NCBI GenBank assembly: GCA_036365515.1
Contig: CM070874.1
Coordinates: forward strand, 44,019,083-44,083,082
Direction: 5' to 3'
DNA: 64,000 nt
Source of the DNA: Torymus aiolomorphi
Lineage: Eukaryota; Arthropoda; Insecta; Hymenoptera; Torymidae
Positions 43,257 to 56,297 of the stretch are shown in pieces; within the stretch, counting starts at the first letter, position 1; the number at the start of each line of letters is the position of its first letter. A program made the translations under genes and the position numbers. The notes below the pieces were generated by a model that was given only the letters and a program-made list of their open reading frames with translations, did not search any database and had not been told where the DNA came from.

Positions 43257-44524
43257 TCAAAGTAACGGACACCTGGGTGCCTGCAAAAATAACACTGTAA
43301 ACAGGAAGAAGGAAATCGGTAGGATTAATTGGGATAATGAACGTCTCGCGGTCGCCCGCGTTCGCCTCGACGACAACGTCGAGAAGTCACTAGATCGATG
43401 TCTCTCATCAAAGTACCGTTTCTGACGGTCGTGTTCTTCGGTCGAGCGTTGGTGGGCCCGGTCGTAGAGAAAACGCGTCGCTTCCAATCGCGCCCGCCAT
43501 GCGTCGATCAATTTCTTTTCGAGCTGGCCCGTGGCCGCTCACTCTTGTTGGCGCTTGAGCGTGTACGGCGGCTCGGGCTGGCGACCAAAATTTAATACCG
43601 CCGGACTACATCCCGCCGAACTGTGTACTGCTGTATTCAGCGAAAATATTGCGGCTAGCAGATGCTCGTCCCAGGTCGTATGCTTATCCTCTATGAACCC
43701 CTTCAACCGGGCTTTCAAAGACTTATTGGCTCTCTCTACTGGATTAGCCTGGGGATGGTATGGCGGCGTCGTAGTGTGGATTATCCTGAGCTCGGTCACA
43801 TATTCGTCCACTCGCTTATTTTTGAATTCGGTTCCGTTGTCCGATAAAAACTTTTTTGGACTTCCGTATCGGAACAAAACGCTCGCCTAAAATTCTCGAA
43901 TGATCGTCGCCCCGTTGGCTTTCCTCACGGGGATAACCTCGATCCACCTCGTAAACAAATCCTGAAATACGAGGATGTACGAGTATCCCCTCGGCGTGCG
44001 GGGCAGGGGCCCCATCATGTCCCCTGCCACAGCCGCTGGACGAGGTGTTCTCCCATTTTGCCTCTCGGGGGTTGCTGTTCCACCTTCGTCAACTGGCAGA
44101 CGCTACACTTCCTCACGTACGCCTCTACCTCGCGATACATCTTCGGCCAGTAATAGGATTGCGCCACCCGAGCATATGTTTTGTCTCTTCCGAGATGGCA
44201 CGCTTCCAGCGCGTCGTGACATTCCCTCAAAACGGTTATCCGGCATTCGGATGGCACCACCAGCTTCCATGCCTCCTCTTGGTCGAGAATTTCGCCCAGG
44301 AAGGGACTCGACTGATAGGTGTATAAGTTCCCACCCATTACCTTCCATCTCGGGTGATCTTCCGGTGCATCCGTTACCTCCGCGACCTTCTTTACGTACC
44401 AAGGGTCGCTCGTTCCTTGAGACCATGTGATCGAATTCACAATCACACCCTCGCTCTCCTCCATGCGCGAAAGAGCATCTGGCACGTAATTCAAAGCCCC
44501 TTTCCTATATTCTATCTCTACCAT
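43257..44524 (-). pseudogene. Gypsy integrase and the last part of RNase H
   Basis: The first frame (44524-44015) starts with the RNase H tail EYRKGALNYVPDALSRM. It then has the HHCC zinc domain (ECHDAL..CH....CSVCQ). The catalytic core continues in other frames: GDMMGPLPRTPRG near 44010, then LSDNGTEFKN and HPQANPVERANK (43877-43539), giving D, D and E. A C-terminal segment (43511-43257) includes the Arg-rich YFDERHR stretch. At least two frameshifts break the gene. Confidence 0.85.
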
Positions 44525-45406
44525 GTCGCCATACCCATGAATCGCCGGAGCTGCTTCAAGTTATTCGGCTCCCGATATTTCATGACAGGCTCGATCTTCG
44601 CTGGATCGGGCTTATTCCCGTCGCGGTTAACCAGCAATCCGAGGTATCTCACCTCTGGTTGGGCAAAGACGCACTTCTCCCTGTTGATGGTCATGCCCGC
44701 GTCGACCACGCGCTGGAGCACTAGCTCCAGGTGTTTCTTGTGATCCTCCCAGGTTTCTGACGCTATGATCACATCATCCAAGTACGAAAACGCGAAGGGC
44801 TCTAATTCGGGGCCGATTATCTGATCTATGACACGCTGGAAAGTGGCCCCGGCGTTCATTAGGCCGAAGATCATCCTCTTAAATTGAAACAACCCCATTC
44901 CTGGGACAGTGAATGCAGTCAGAGGTCTATGCTCTTTCTTTAGGGGTATTTGGTGGTACGCACTCTTCAGGTCGATCGTGGATATGTACTTCGCCCTTCT
45001 GATCTTGCGATGGATTCCGTATGTAGAGTGTCGGGTAAACATCCCCTCGAGTTACTGCATTCAATTTTCTATAATCTACGCACAAGCGGTAATCGCCATT
45101 CTCCTTCCTGACCATAACTATAGGGCTAGCCCATGGACTGTTCGACGGCTCAATGATACCTTGCGCGATGATTTCGCACACCTGTCGATATATTTCTTCC
45201 ACCATTTTGCCTGGCACAGGGTAATAGCGTTGCTTCACAGGCCTCGCAGATACAATATCTATCTCGTGCTCCGCCTTTAGTCTCGTGCGCATCAGACGCT
45301 TCGGCGGGTTCTTCAGAATTCGTACAATGATATCCTGCAGTTCATCTCGCTGTGTTTCGGTCGTATCAGCAATTCCAATCGCCGCTAGCGTGGAGGTCCC
45401 AGTCAA
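44518..45406 (-). pseudogene. Gypsy reverse transcriptase
   Basis: Motifs: PVKQRYYPVPGKM, NSPWASPIVMVRKENGDYRLCVDYRKLN (frame 45406-44927), then STIDLKSAYHQIPL, FKRMIFGLMNAGATFQR and the catalytic SYLDDVIIAS (45042-44518). A frameshift near 45035 separates the two halves. The frame ends at RRFMGMATW and is joined almost directly to the end of RNase H, so about 130-150 residues of connection and RNase H are deleted. Confidence 0.88.
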
Positions 45407-46143
45407 GACCCCGCCACCTCTAACTGCACATAGTTATCCGGTTTCTCTATGTACAGTCGGTCTTCCCCGGGTTCGAGAACTGCCTGAAACGCCCGCACGA
45501 AATTCACACCCACGAAACAATCGTCGGATAATTCTGGCACGATGGCTACGCGGATATCCTTTGTGACCCCCGCCACAGTTAGGGGTAACACTAGATGGCC
45601 GGTGAGGGAACTAAATCGCCCATCAGGCATCTTAGCTCGACCAGCGTGCGTCGGTATCACCTTTTTCCTCAATGCCGTGGCGAGCTGTAACCCCGTCGGG
45701 CCCATCATCGTGCAGGACGCGCCTGGGTCATGTAGAGCTCGGATCCTAAAGTCACCGACTCCTATCTGTAGCCACCACAGGGTCTCAGCTTCCACTGGTG
45801 ATGCCGGATCACCCTCGTCAGGCTCCGAGTGCTGGGCTCCCTTGACTTCCCTTGAGGTCGCCGCCAGGGTGGCCTCCGCACCAAGCGTCTCACTCGGAAT
45901 TTCTTCATCATGCACTGGTTTCTCGTCTCCAAGTGCTTTATTCTTCTGCTCTTTCGAGCCTTTCTGGTTGGACAAGTCTTTCTTTTCAGACGGCCGGGGT
46001 ACTTCAGTGCCTCCTTCCGCCACCTGCCCAAGGTCTGGGTCAAACGCTTCTGCGTTCTCTTGGCTGACTGTTGGGACCGCCTTCTCTTTCGGGGGAGCGA
46101 CGTTGGTCCGAACTAACCACTCCCGTTGGCTTTTCTCGAACAA
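45403..46143 (-). pseudogene. Gypsy aspartic protease region
   Basis: ALHDPGASCTMMG is the retropepsin active site (family form D-T/S-G-A), here with Pro in place of Thr/Ser. ILVxxxFxGxNF-type text follows (IVPELSDDCFVGVNFVRAF). The upstream half is a low-complexity linker from gag. Confidence 0.75.
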
Positions 46144-47960
46144 TCAGGGCAATACTTCTTCATAAATCCCAAACGGCCACAACCTCGACGGGTTAAGGGC
46201 TGAGTGGGATCAAATCTGGCTCGGTCGTCTCTTGGAGGGTTACGGTTAGCCGGACCTCTATTCGACCAGGTCGTTTCTCGCGGGCTTCCGATCTCATCCC
46301 TCGTTTCTTTCTGCTTATGCAGGTTGCCCGAGTCCTTGTTCACCGAGGCCCCTCCATTCTTTCCGAGGTGAGCCTCTTCCAACTTCTGCCCCAGCGACTT
46401 CATGTGCTGATGTAGGGCCTTCATTTCTTCTTCAAATACCTTTATGATTCGCTCCAATTTATCCTCATTCGCTTTGCCAACCTGGTCTGGTGCTACGGCG
46501 TTAATCGTCGTTTTGACTACCTTACTTTCACTCCGTTTCCCTTTGTACGCCATTTCTGGCAGTAACGATGACTCCGGGGGAGGAGGAGGGCGATAGGACT
46601 TCTCGCACTCCATGGTCTGCTCGATTTCGTTCGGAAGATCAAGCAGAGTTGCGACGTTGTCTAGATCGGTTCGCCGAATTAGCCTCTGGACTTATGGCAA
46701 CAGGTTCCTGTGTAAAAGATCCAGTTGCTGGCTCATGCTAGGTCTCGGTACTTGTTTTCCCATAATGGTCGTCAGACACGTTATGTAATCTCTCGTGGGC
46801 TCGTTTGTCCCTTGTGCCCGTGCGTTGGCCTCCGAGGCTAACCTCTGCTGATATTGCCGGCTGGTTCCGTACCATCGGCGTCCCGTTCGCGTAAACTCGT
46901 CCCACGTTTGCCATTTACTACGTTGGTTCCGGAACCAGGTAGCCGCTGTTCCTTTAAACAGTTCGGATAGAGATGATAACACTTCGCCTTCTGAAAGGTG
47001 GGACAGTAGCCTGCAGTCTTCAAGCCGAGTCAGAAATGCATCGATGCTCTGTTTTTTTCACCAGAAAATGAGATGTTCGACTTTCTGACTACGTGTCCGA
47101 AGTCTCTGTTACTATGTGCCGTTGAAGACTGCGCCCAGCTTTGACTCGTCTCCGCGTATTCCGGTATACGCCGTCTGCTATTGATTTCATCGATATTCCC
47201 TCCCTCCCAGCCGTTGCGCGCCGCGCGTCTGCGGCTATCGACGAGGAGCAGACGGCGAATGTGGTGTGCTATTTGCCGGTTCGTGAGGGTCATAGTCGTA
47301 CTGTGTTAGCGTATCTTGGAATTCCACGTGCCTCTGTCCTGCTAAATATGTGGTTGATGATGCTCTTCGTATGTCTGCATGTTCTGCACGTGTTCTCGAC
47401 TCTTCTGCTAGCGTGTTTACCTTTTCGTTTAGGTGTCGAACATTCCCTAGCAATTTTGATACCATCATTGCAAAGTCCTCAGGAATTTCGAAAATATCCC
47501 CATCTGAGTCAACCATGTATATTCTTTTCTTTGCGGTTTCATTTTCTGTTTGATTTTCTTCTTGAACTGTCTCTTATTTTTCTGATTCTTGATTCTTGTC
47601 CCTGGGGTCTGTGTTGTTCCGTTGTGATCTTTCTGCTGTCTGGTTGCTTTCGTAACGGATATCCGGGTTGCTTTCGTGAAGGCTAAAGAGGAGTTCGCAT
47701 CCCTCCGATTTACTGCTTATTATTTCATTAATTAGTGTATGACGTAACGTTTTTCTCCCGATCCTTGCTGTGTCTTCATCGTCATCGTGTTCAAAGTCTA
47801 CTGCCGTATACTCTCCTAGCATCCATTGTGATAATCTTCGAGTCTGTGTGAATAATGTTCCTTGTGTCTGTAATTCTAGCCTTCTCAAATTCGCTTGTAT
47901 TTCACTCAAGTTTTGCTCGAACACCGATTGTTCAACATCGTTGATTATATCTTCATTCAT
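46113..47960 (-). pseudogene. Gypsy gag, broken into several frames
   Basis: The start MNEDIINDVEQSVFEQNL (47960) gives an N-terminal coiled-coil-like region. The capsid-like core is at 46982-46692 (LFKGTAATWFRNQRSKWQTW...). The nucleocapsid end at 46613-46113 has one knuckle, CGRLGFMKKYCPDC, in which the usual His is Phe and the first Cys is displaced. Stops and frameshifts lie near 47574, 47290, 47030 and 46690. Confidence 0.75.
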
Positions 47961-49045
<1,085 letters not shown>

Positions 49046-49193
49046 CGCTCGGTCGCGTCTATCGGTGGGCGTGTTTGACCTACCGGTGTCTCTCTGCGCG
49101 CGCAAGGCTTTGTCTTCCTGCTGTTCCAATCCCACAAACTTCCTCGGAATTCACGTGGGTTCGGTATTTAACTAATTCGTTAGTTAAATAACT

Positions 49194-49210
49194 TTAATAG
49201 ATGGACGCCA
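49194..49210 (-). other. Primer-binding site
   Basis: On the minus strand TGGCGTCCATC follows the 5' LTR directly. The leading TGG is complementary to a tRNA 3' CCA. The primer tRNA was not identified. Confidence 0.55.
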
Positions 49211-49685
49211 TGTAACAGTGCTGAACTTCGGAGAGGATTTCCTTACCTGCCCGCTGACAGCCGCTGTTAACGCCGCGCTTCTGCGCGGCTTCTCTTCGGG
49301 GTTCAAGTGCAACGAGCTTCGGCTCGCTGCTTCTGCACACCTGAAAGGAGCGCGAAACGCGTGTTCAGTCCTTCCGGATTACACGATCGGTGGGAGAGGA
49401 ACGTTATTCCGGGCGATTCAAACAGAGAGACTTCTTTAAGATAAAAAAGGGATGTATTAGTTTATTCACTTCGAATCAAGTTTATCTTTTACAACAAGGT
49501 CACTCGCGCAGGTCGAAGCAGCGGTCGCGAAACGGTTAGCCGGCCGCACTCGGCTCACGTAACTTATACCGCGGATATCCGAGAGAGAGACAGAATCTAA
49601 TTCGTCGCGTCACATTACTCGCATCGCGCACTCGCATTTAAAGCGGGAGAGACCTACCTGGCTGTCCAGCCATCGGTTCGCTTTA

Positions 49686-49968
49686 CACGGGGAAAAAAAT
49701 AACATTGGACCAACTGCGCTCTCCCGTAACTCTAACTTGAGCTGTTCAGTAAGCGAGATTCAGTTGAATCAACGATAGCAACTTAGGTTAAAGTTACTGA
49801 AGTCATCAGTAAAAACTTTGTTTACGTCTCGAGGTCGCGGTCATGGGACGGTATTTACTGAACTCTTAAGTAGATTTATCTGACTCCGCAGTTCTGTCTA
49901 TGCGAGTAACCGCCCAGTAAAAACAACTCACCTAACCTCAGTTACGGCAGCGTTATTTTTTCCCCGTG
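49686..49968. mobile_element. 283-bp MITE inserted in the 5' LTR (TA target)
   Basis: The ends CACGGGGAAAAAAATAAC and GTTATTTTTTCCCCGTG are inverted. TA is duplicated at 49684-49685 and 49969-49970. The sister LTR at about 42524-42530 shows the uninterrupted site. Confidence 0.85.
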
Positions 49969-50196
49969 TAACTTCTCTCGCTCCGGATGAGGTCTTCGGC
50001 TACCCGGTCCTCCTTCCTCTCCTAAGGTCCTCTTAGGCTCTAGCAAACTCTCAAACTTGGGCTCTGTCCTTCTGCCACCCCGGCCGCCGGAGAGAAAACC
50101 GTTGCTCTTCCACCTTATGAGTTTCTCTCGTCCTGGAGCTTTTCTAATCCTGGATTCTCTCCGCGCCTCGGTAAGAATCGTCTTGACTGCCGCGCG

Positions 50197-50252
<56 letters not shown>

Positions 50253-50264
50253 GTCCCCTCGCAG

Positions 50265-50617
50265 GACCGACCCCCTTCCAGCCGTAAGAATTTTTCAGTT
50301 TTTCTTATTTTTTTGACTAAAGAAATAATTCACCCTTAACAAAAAATTAGCTCTTAGTGTAGTTTTATTTGCTCTATTCGGCCCTACCTTCAGTTTTTTT
50401 GATTGTTAGGAAATGCTACCGTTAACGTGAAAAAGTGATAATTACACATCCTAGCTTTTTATTACTAATTTTTTAGGAGCATATATTATTGCAAGATAGC
50501 TCTGGATGGAGCAAATAAAAATACAACAAGAGCTAATTTTTTGTTAAAGATGGATTATTTCTTTGGTCAAAAAATAAGAAAAACTGAAAAATTCTTATGG
50601 CTGGAAGGGGGTCGGTC
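50265..50617. mobile_element. 353-bp foldback MITE inserted in the 5' LTR
   Basis: TIRs of about 115 bp begin GACCGACCCCCTTCCAGCC and end GGCTGGAAGGGGGTCGGTC. CTCGCAG is duplicated at 50258-50264 and 50618-50624. The sister LTR has the single site near 42823. Confidence 0.8.
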
Positions 50618-50794
50618 CTCGCAGGCACGGTCCTGCCGTCGCGCGTACACTTCCACCCCCCGCCCCCCCCCCGACGCTTTCCTCGCCGAGGTGCGTATCT
50701 TCGCGCCTGTTTACGCCGATAGTTCCCCGCTCCGATTCTTCCCAACTTGATTTATCCTCGTAACAACGGCAAGCTTATCTCACAGTTACAATAT

Positions 50795-51429
50795 ACATAC
50801 ATGTCTTATATAAAAACGTGTATTGTAAAAATAATACCTACAGTTGGCGCTTCTGCATGCAGTCAATAAATGGCTGCGAAGAGTATGAACCAGGTGAAAT
50901 CTTAGCTACATGAAGTAAGTTTTTTATTACATTCAATGCATTTATTAGTGTTTGAGAATGCCATAATTTATACTGAGGACATGCTGTGGGTGTTTACAAA
51001 ATAAATTGAGCCAAAACAGTTTGGTAAATTAAAACTATAATATATTCACAATAACTATAAACTATAAATTACTATTACAAATTTACATGAAGAAGCATTT
51101 AAAATTGATTGAAAAGTTGGTTGTAAGAATTAATTAAAGTCAATATAAAATGTGTGTATAACTGTTACAATATTATTCGTTGAGTGTTTGAGTATTACAA
51201 TTTAAGTGTATGAGTCTTACAATAATTGGGTGAGTGTGTGAGTGTTACAATTTGAGTGTTGAGTTTTACTGTGTGAGTGTGGGTGAGTTTGCTGAGACAC
51301 GTTGCCAATCACTGATGAGAGTTATAACCATACAATAAGCACCACAATAAAGTATTATTGATTTTATGGTGGTTGAGTTTTCAATGAGATGCCACGATTA
51401 GATATTATTTATCTAATCGTGGCTGAGTA
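50795..51429. other. AT-rich DNA with GTGAGTGT/TTACAAT repeats
   Basis: From about 51170 to 51300 the words TGAGTGT and TTACAAT alternate. This may be the edge of the BEL/Pao element, but I could not define LTRs. Confidence 0.35.
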
Positions 51430-53126
51430 ATTCCCGCTATACAGCTTGGTTAAGCTTCCGTGTAGCAGCGCACTTTTGTATAAAATGGCCGCATGTGTGA
51501 GTGGTTACCTGCGTTTGCAGTGATTGTATTCCTCCGGAATGCGTGAGAGAATCCGATGATGCAGCAGCAGGTGAGTTGCGCCAGATGAGAAAGGCCAGTA
51601 AGCAGATCCATTTGAGGAGAGCCAGTAAAGTTTCCTTGCTGATAACAGCCGCCAACATGCAGTATAGGTTGCGTGGCCTCGTGGTGTGCTCGAAGCATCG
51701 AGCGCCGGTGAGAAGATGCCGTTTGAGTAGCTCTAAATTACTGCGAGTATACCTTTCGTTGAGAGTCACTTCTCATACGTAGCTATTATATTAATAGTCT
51801 ACGCTGATGAGTTGTTCCTGTGATGGTGACTCCGCTACGATGATGTGCAGTTGAGAAAAGCCGTAAGTTGAGATGATCACGTGAGGAAGCAGTTGAGATG
51901 AGTGCGAGGATGCGAGCAGCCGAGGAGGGCAGCCAGATGAAAACCATAGTTGAGAAAGCAGCAGGTGCCGCGACCGCCTCATGGCCAACTAGATGCAACG
52001 AGCCGGTGAGAAATGCCATATGATGAGACGCCGGGCGAGCAGCACTGCTACACGAGGAGATGCCGCATGGGCGTCACCGCCGTGTGAGAAATTCCGTGTG
52101 AGAGACACTGCTGCCTGAGAGATTCCGTGTGAGAGTTGCCGAACGTGCACACTGATGTTCTCCATGAGGCCGACCGTTTCAGAGAGAGAGTTTGACCAGT
52201 GTGGAGTGAGAATGCCGTGTGCGTCGGCCATGCGGCCTCGTGGCAAGCACGCCGTCCTGACTAAGACAGAATGAATGAGCACTTCCGTCTTCTTCCTCGC
52301 CTCGTGCCGATTCGATAGCAGAGAGAGAGGCCATGAACGACTTCCGTCTTCGCGGTCTTGAGTTTGTGACTTCGTGACTCAAATTAACACCTATCTCACA
52401 TTTGCATGTGAGAGAGCCAGAAAGACCGAGATATCACGCATATACCTCCTTAGTCAGTGTAGCGTCTCAGCTGTTTCGCCGAGACGCCGCGAGGTGCTGC
52501 CGCTCCGTGACTGCACAGTGAGTTGAGCCGAGCTGAGATTAACCGCGGGAATTCAAATTAGCTGAACTCCCAAACATTCCGCCCGCCATCACTCGCTAGG
52601 TTGATTTAAATTCCGATGTGCTGGTACGATGGCGAGTTGCTGACTTCTGAGTAGATTGAGAGGTGACCGTCCTGAGTTTCTTCTTGTGAGGTTGTAAGTT
52701 CTCTGATGAGATCTTCCAATATCTTCTGATAGTATATACTATGTGATGATTATCCGTATTGAGTACCATGACCTCCACTTGATTTCGTGAGATAAGTGAT
52801 GCCTTTTTTATGTTGATTGAGACCGTTGTTGAGACGACTTGCTGCCAGAGTTACTGAGTCATCCATGAAGGAGTTTCCCAACTGGGCAGCTGAAATGCAT
52901 TGACATTTAGAAACCACGTGAAACATTGAGTTTAATACCTTGATGATGAGAACAAAGCCAACGTGAGTGTATCTTCTGAATCCTTTTGGAGTGGTTGTGA
53001 CGGCTTTGAGTTGAGCAACCTTCACTTGAGTCAGCAATGATAATGAAATTCCAATTTGAGAGTAATGTTGTCCATGGTCTGTTGGCGATGAAATATTATT
53101 GATTTCACCACTGCCTTCCACTGACA

Positions 53127-53495
53127 TCATACGAAATGCTGCAGGTGGGTTGAGTATCCATGGAGTGCCATCATTGATGAGAGTTGTACCAAGTTGAGTT
53201 TGTTGCGAAGGGAGTTTTCCAATTGAAATAAACCAAGTTTAAGTCGTAATGAAACCATTCGGATGAGTAACCACTGACCATGTATGGATGAACAGCTGAT
53301 GGAAGATGATGCTGTGAGAGCACACAAATACAAATCCAGCACTTGTATGATTTTGGATTCACGTCCCTTCAATGAGTTTACGAGTGATCCTGCTAAATTG
53401 ATCCCAGTGTGAGTGAAGTGTGGTGATGAGATGGTCCAGCACGCTGGATAGTTTCCCCACGAGTTGCTGAGTCCGATGAGTCCGATACCTAGCAC
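53127..53495 (-). pseudogene. BEL/Pao integrase core fragment
   Basis: SPHFTHTGINLAGSLVN corresponds to the PPFxHTGIDxAGP segment of BEL/Pao integrase. Later motifs are degraded. Confidence 0.6.
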
Positions 53496-53734
53496 AAATC
53501 ACAAAGTCTAGAATAAGTGACTTGGCCGGAACTCTGCTTCCAATAATCCAAATTTCCTGCCTGATGTGTGCAAAGTGAGTTTTCTAGGTGCCACCGAGAG
53601 ATGTTGTTATGTGAGAATGCCGAATGCTCAGTGATGAGTTGACTGCACCGTATTAATGTAGCTGGATGTTGAGTGATACTCCAGTTGAGTTTTGTAAATC
53701 GACCTCCTACCCTGATAATTCCTTCTGAATACAT
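53489..53734 (-). pseudogene. BEL/Pao integrase zinc region fragment
   Basis: It starts SEGIIRVGGRFTKLNW, matching the GxIRVGGRL hallmark of BEL/Pao, then HPATLIRCS and HNNIS. The following text returns in another frame after an in-frame stop near 53580. Confidence 0.7.
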
Positions 53735-54078
53735 GCAGTCAATCTATTGAGTAGAGAATTCCGTGGGACTTGAGATATTTCAGCATGAGGAGTTCAAGAT
53801 GGAAATGAACTTGCTGAGTTTTCTTGATCCAGAAGAATTTTTCTTTGCTGATCAGATCAGCTGTGAGTCTCGTCTCTGTTGAATTTTCCCTTTTGCGGAC
53901 GAGATCCCATGAATTTTCCGAATGGGATGTGGCTGCAATGAGTGTGACCTTTGCTTCTTTCTGGAAGGTGTTCCTCGTTTTATGAGTCTACTTGAGATGG
54001 TCATGATGATTAATTGCCTTTGGTTGTTGGAATTATTCTTTAACTGAGTGCAACCCTGGTTCCAACAGATTCCTTCCA

Positions 54079-54492
54079 TCATGAGGCACGTAAGATTATG
54101 CGTGTGCATACCATATTCTGATCTGTCCATAAATGAACATGAGTGCTTGGCAACTGAATATTGTCCAAGCATACCTTCTGAGTAACCTTGCCGCTCTGAA
54201 CTCCAACCTTGATATGGAGTTCGGGTTCAGTGTTGCCTTCCTTCTTGATGAGACTAGGAATAATAAGCCACTTGTGAGAAATTTGGTTTACCGTGGGGTG
54301 CTGTAGCCGTTGCCTATTGCGAAGCATTCGAAAAGCCATAAGTTTTGAGAACCGAATCCAATTGAGTGAGATCTTCTCGAATTTGCAGCCATTCTTCGCA
54401 ATTGAGTTAAACTTGTTTGTACCATGAGTACTTGAGTAGCCACAGCTCTTGTAGGAGAATTTGAAATAATAACCACAGATGAGATTGTCCAT
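54079..54492 (-). pseudogene. BEL/Pao RNase H region fragment
   Basis: LPSTHVHLWTDQNMV matches the family pattern LPxxxVxLWTDSxxV carrying a catalytic Asp. Surrounding sequence is frameshifted. Confidence 0.55.
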
Positions 54493-55650
54493 GTGGGATC
54501 GAGTAGTGGTGAGTTTTGAAAGAGAATTATCCAGTTGTGATTATTTTTTGAGTGAGCGGCAATATCATTCATATGTGAATTTAATTGATAGTGAAATCCG
54601 TTATAATTTGAGTAATTTCATGACGCAATCATCAGAATCAACTACTTCAATTGCTGTTGAATTGTGAGAAATTCCTTGATAACCATCGGCGAGTTGAATT
54701 GCAATTTTGCTAATGTAGAGCCGCCCGCCGTGCAGAATCCTGATATCTGCATGGTGCTGTAAATGAATGTATCCGTTGATGCAACTCCATATGTGAATTT
54801 GCTAAACCGAAGTGCGTGAGTTGATCCGGTTCATTTATCTATGATATGCGCTGTAAACTACATCTTAAGAATGTCAATTGAGAATAATTCACGCTGGATG
54901 CCAATTCGAGTGAGTTTGCCATCTTTTTTGAGGTTAAGTTTGATGATCTAATAATAATCATCAGTGCCAATGAGTACATCCACAAGTTGAGGCTGACAAA
55001 ATATGCGCTGAGCCAATAAAGTTTTCTTTCGTATAATTCCAAATAAAATGTTAATATAGTTCCGATGGCACTGTAGATGAGACTTGGCGTATGATGAGCA
55101 GTAATCCTAACCTCAAATTCCAATAATTGATAGATGAGCGGTGCCATGAAGCGTTGAGGATTCAAATCACATCCTTTGAGATAAGTCACAATTCTGACAT
55201 TGAATGGATTAATAATCCAAGTTTGTGAGGTGTCACCGGTGTGTCGTATCATTCCAAATGCAGTGGCAATTATTGACGATTAAGTAACTGAGTATTGCAG
55301 GTGAGTTGACCTTGAGTGTAAATGATTGCGCCGAAATCCAATTGTTGAGTATTTTTGAATATGATCCATATATAGTGAGAGTTACTTCATCTTGCACGCA
55401 CCTATAGTTGATATGCAGTATTGCTGTATAAATCCAAAAATCTGAAGGACATTGCAATTGTAAGAAAAGTAAGAAGAGTGTAATTGCATCTCTCCATCTC
55501 GATGCAACGTTGATTATTGTGACCGCCACAATATACGAGTGAAATTACTTCCAATAGGCGCAAGTGTGGTGAGTAATGCATATTCAATGTATCACTTTCG
55601 GTTGAGATGTTCTTGTAGACTTCCTGTGAGGCTCCTTTCTGAGTTAACTG

Positions 55651-55818
55651 CTAAGGCAGCGCTGAGTTTGTACGTCCACACAATAATCCACATGTAGTGA
55701 AGAGTTTGTCCGTTAATTCCTTGAGGTTGTCCGTTTGAGAGTTGAGAGTGTCCAAGTCACTGGTGAGAATCGCATCCATGAGTATGTCAATCTCCTTGGC
55801 CTCAGCATCCTCAGCCAT
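55651..55818 (-). pseudogene. Short gag-like N-terminus of the BEL/Pao element
   Basis: A 55-codon frame starts MAEDAEAKEIDIL and ends before a stop at 55651. It is acidic and helical, at the position expected for the start of gag upstream of the pol remains. Confidence 0.45.
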
Positions 55819-55849
55819 GATCCAATGTATGTAAACAGTTCAGTGTAAA

Positions 55850-56297
55850 CGGAGTGAAACCCCCTATTTTATGAACAGTTTTTTCTCATTAACATAAATG
55901 TTGTCCTTAAAGGGACCGTTTATTATTCGTTATATTTTGAATAACCATCTTTTTTTGGGAAGGAGAAGGAATTGGTGGAAAAGGAATGGTGTGGTGGAGA
56001 ATTTTTTTTGTTTGTCCAAGAGTCTTTCTTGTCTGCCTTGTTGATGAGAGGTTCTTTGTCGTCTGGTTTGACCTGGTGCTTGCTGAACGAGGGCCCCATG
56101 ATGTTGCTTTCTCGGTGGTCTTTCGACGAATGACTTATGTATAATGCTGCATATATAAATATATGCGTGCTAGCGCAATGAGAAGTTGGGGGCGTAAATA
56201 GGAGTAGGTATAAAGGAAGGGTCCTTAAATAAAAAAGTGTGATAAGGTAAAATACATTTTATTATATAAACTAAAAAAAAATTATTTATGTACATTT
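55850..56297. other. Spacer between BEL/Pao and Maverick genes
   Basis: No gene is supported. The left terminus of the Maverick may lie here, but no target duplication was found. Confidence 0.35.

Larger units (their letters stand above)
49211..50790 (-). repeat. 5' LTR of the Gypsy element (1580 bp with insertions)
   Basis: Homologous to 42047-42985 but enlarged by two MITEs (49686-49968 and 50265-50617) and a longer CT run (about 50204-50250). Confidence 0.9.
51430..55820 (-). mobile_element. BEL/Pao-type LTR retrotransposon, heavily decayed
   Basis: Minus-strand fragments recall BEL/Pao pol: VHLWTDQNMV (RNase H, about 54130), EGIIRVGGRFTK (integrase N-terminal region, about 53720), HFTHTGINLAG (integrase core, about 53410). 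A short gag-like frame starts at 55818. Stops and frameshifts interrupt every domain. LTRs were not delimited. Confidence 0.7.

Noticed and set aside
55890..55910. GTCCTTAAAGGGAC as another histone-type hairpin
   Set aside because: Only four stem pairs and a six-base loop, with no adjacent stop codon or ATATTTNAACG block.
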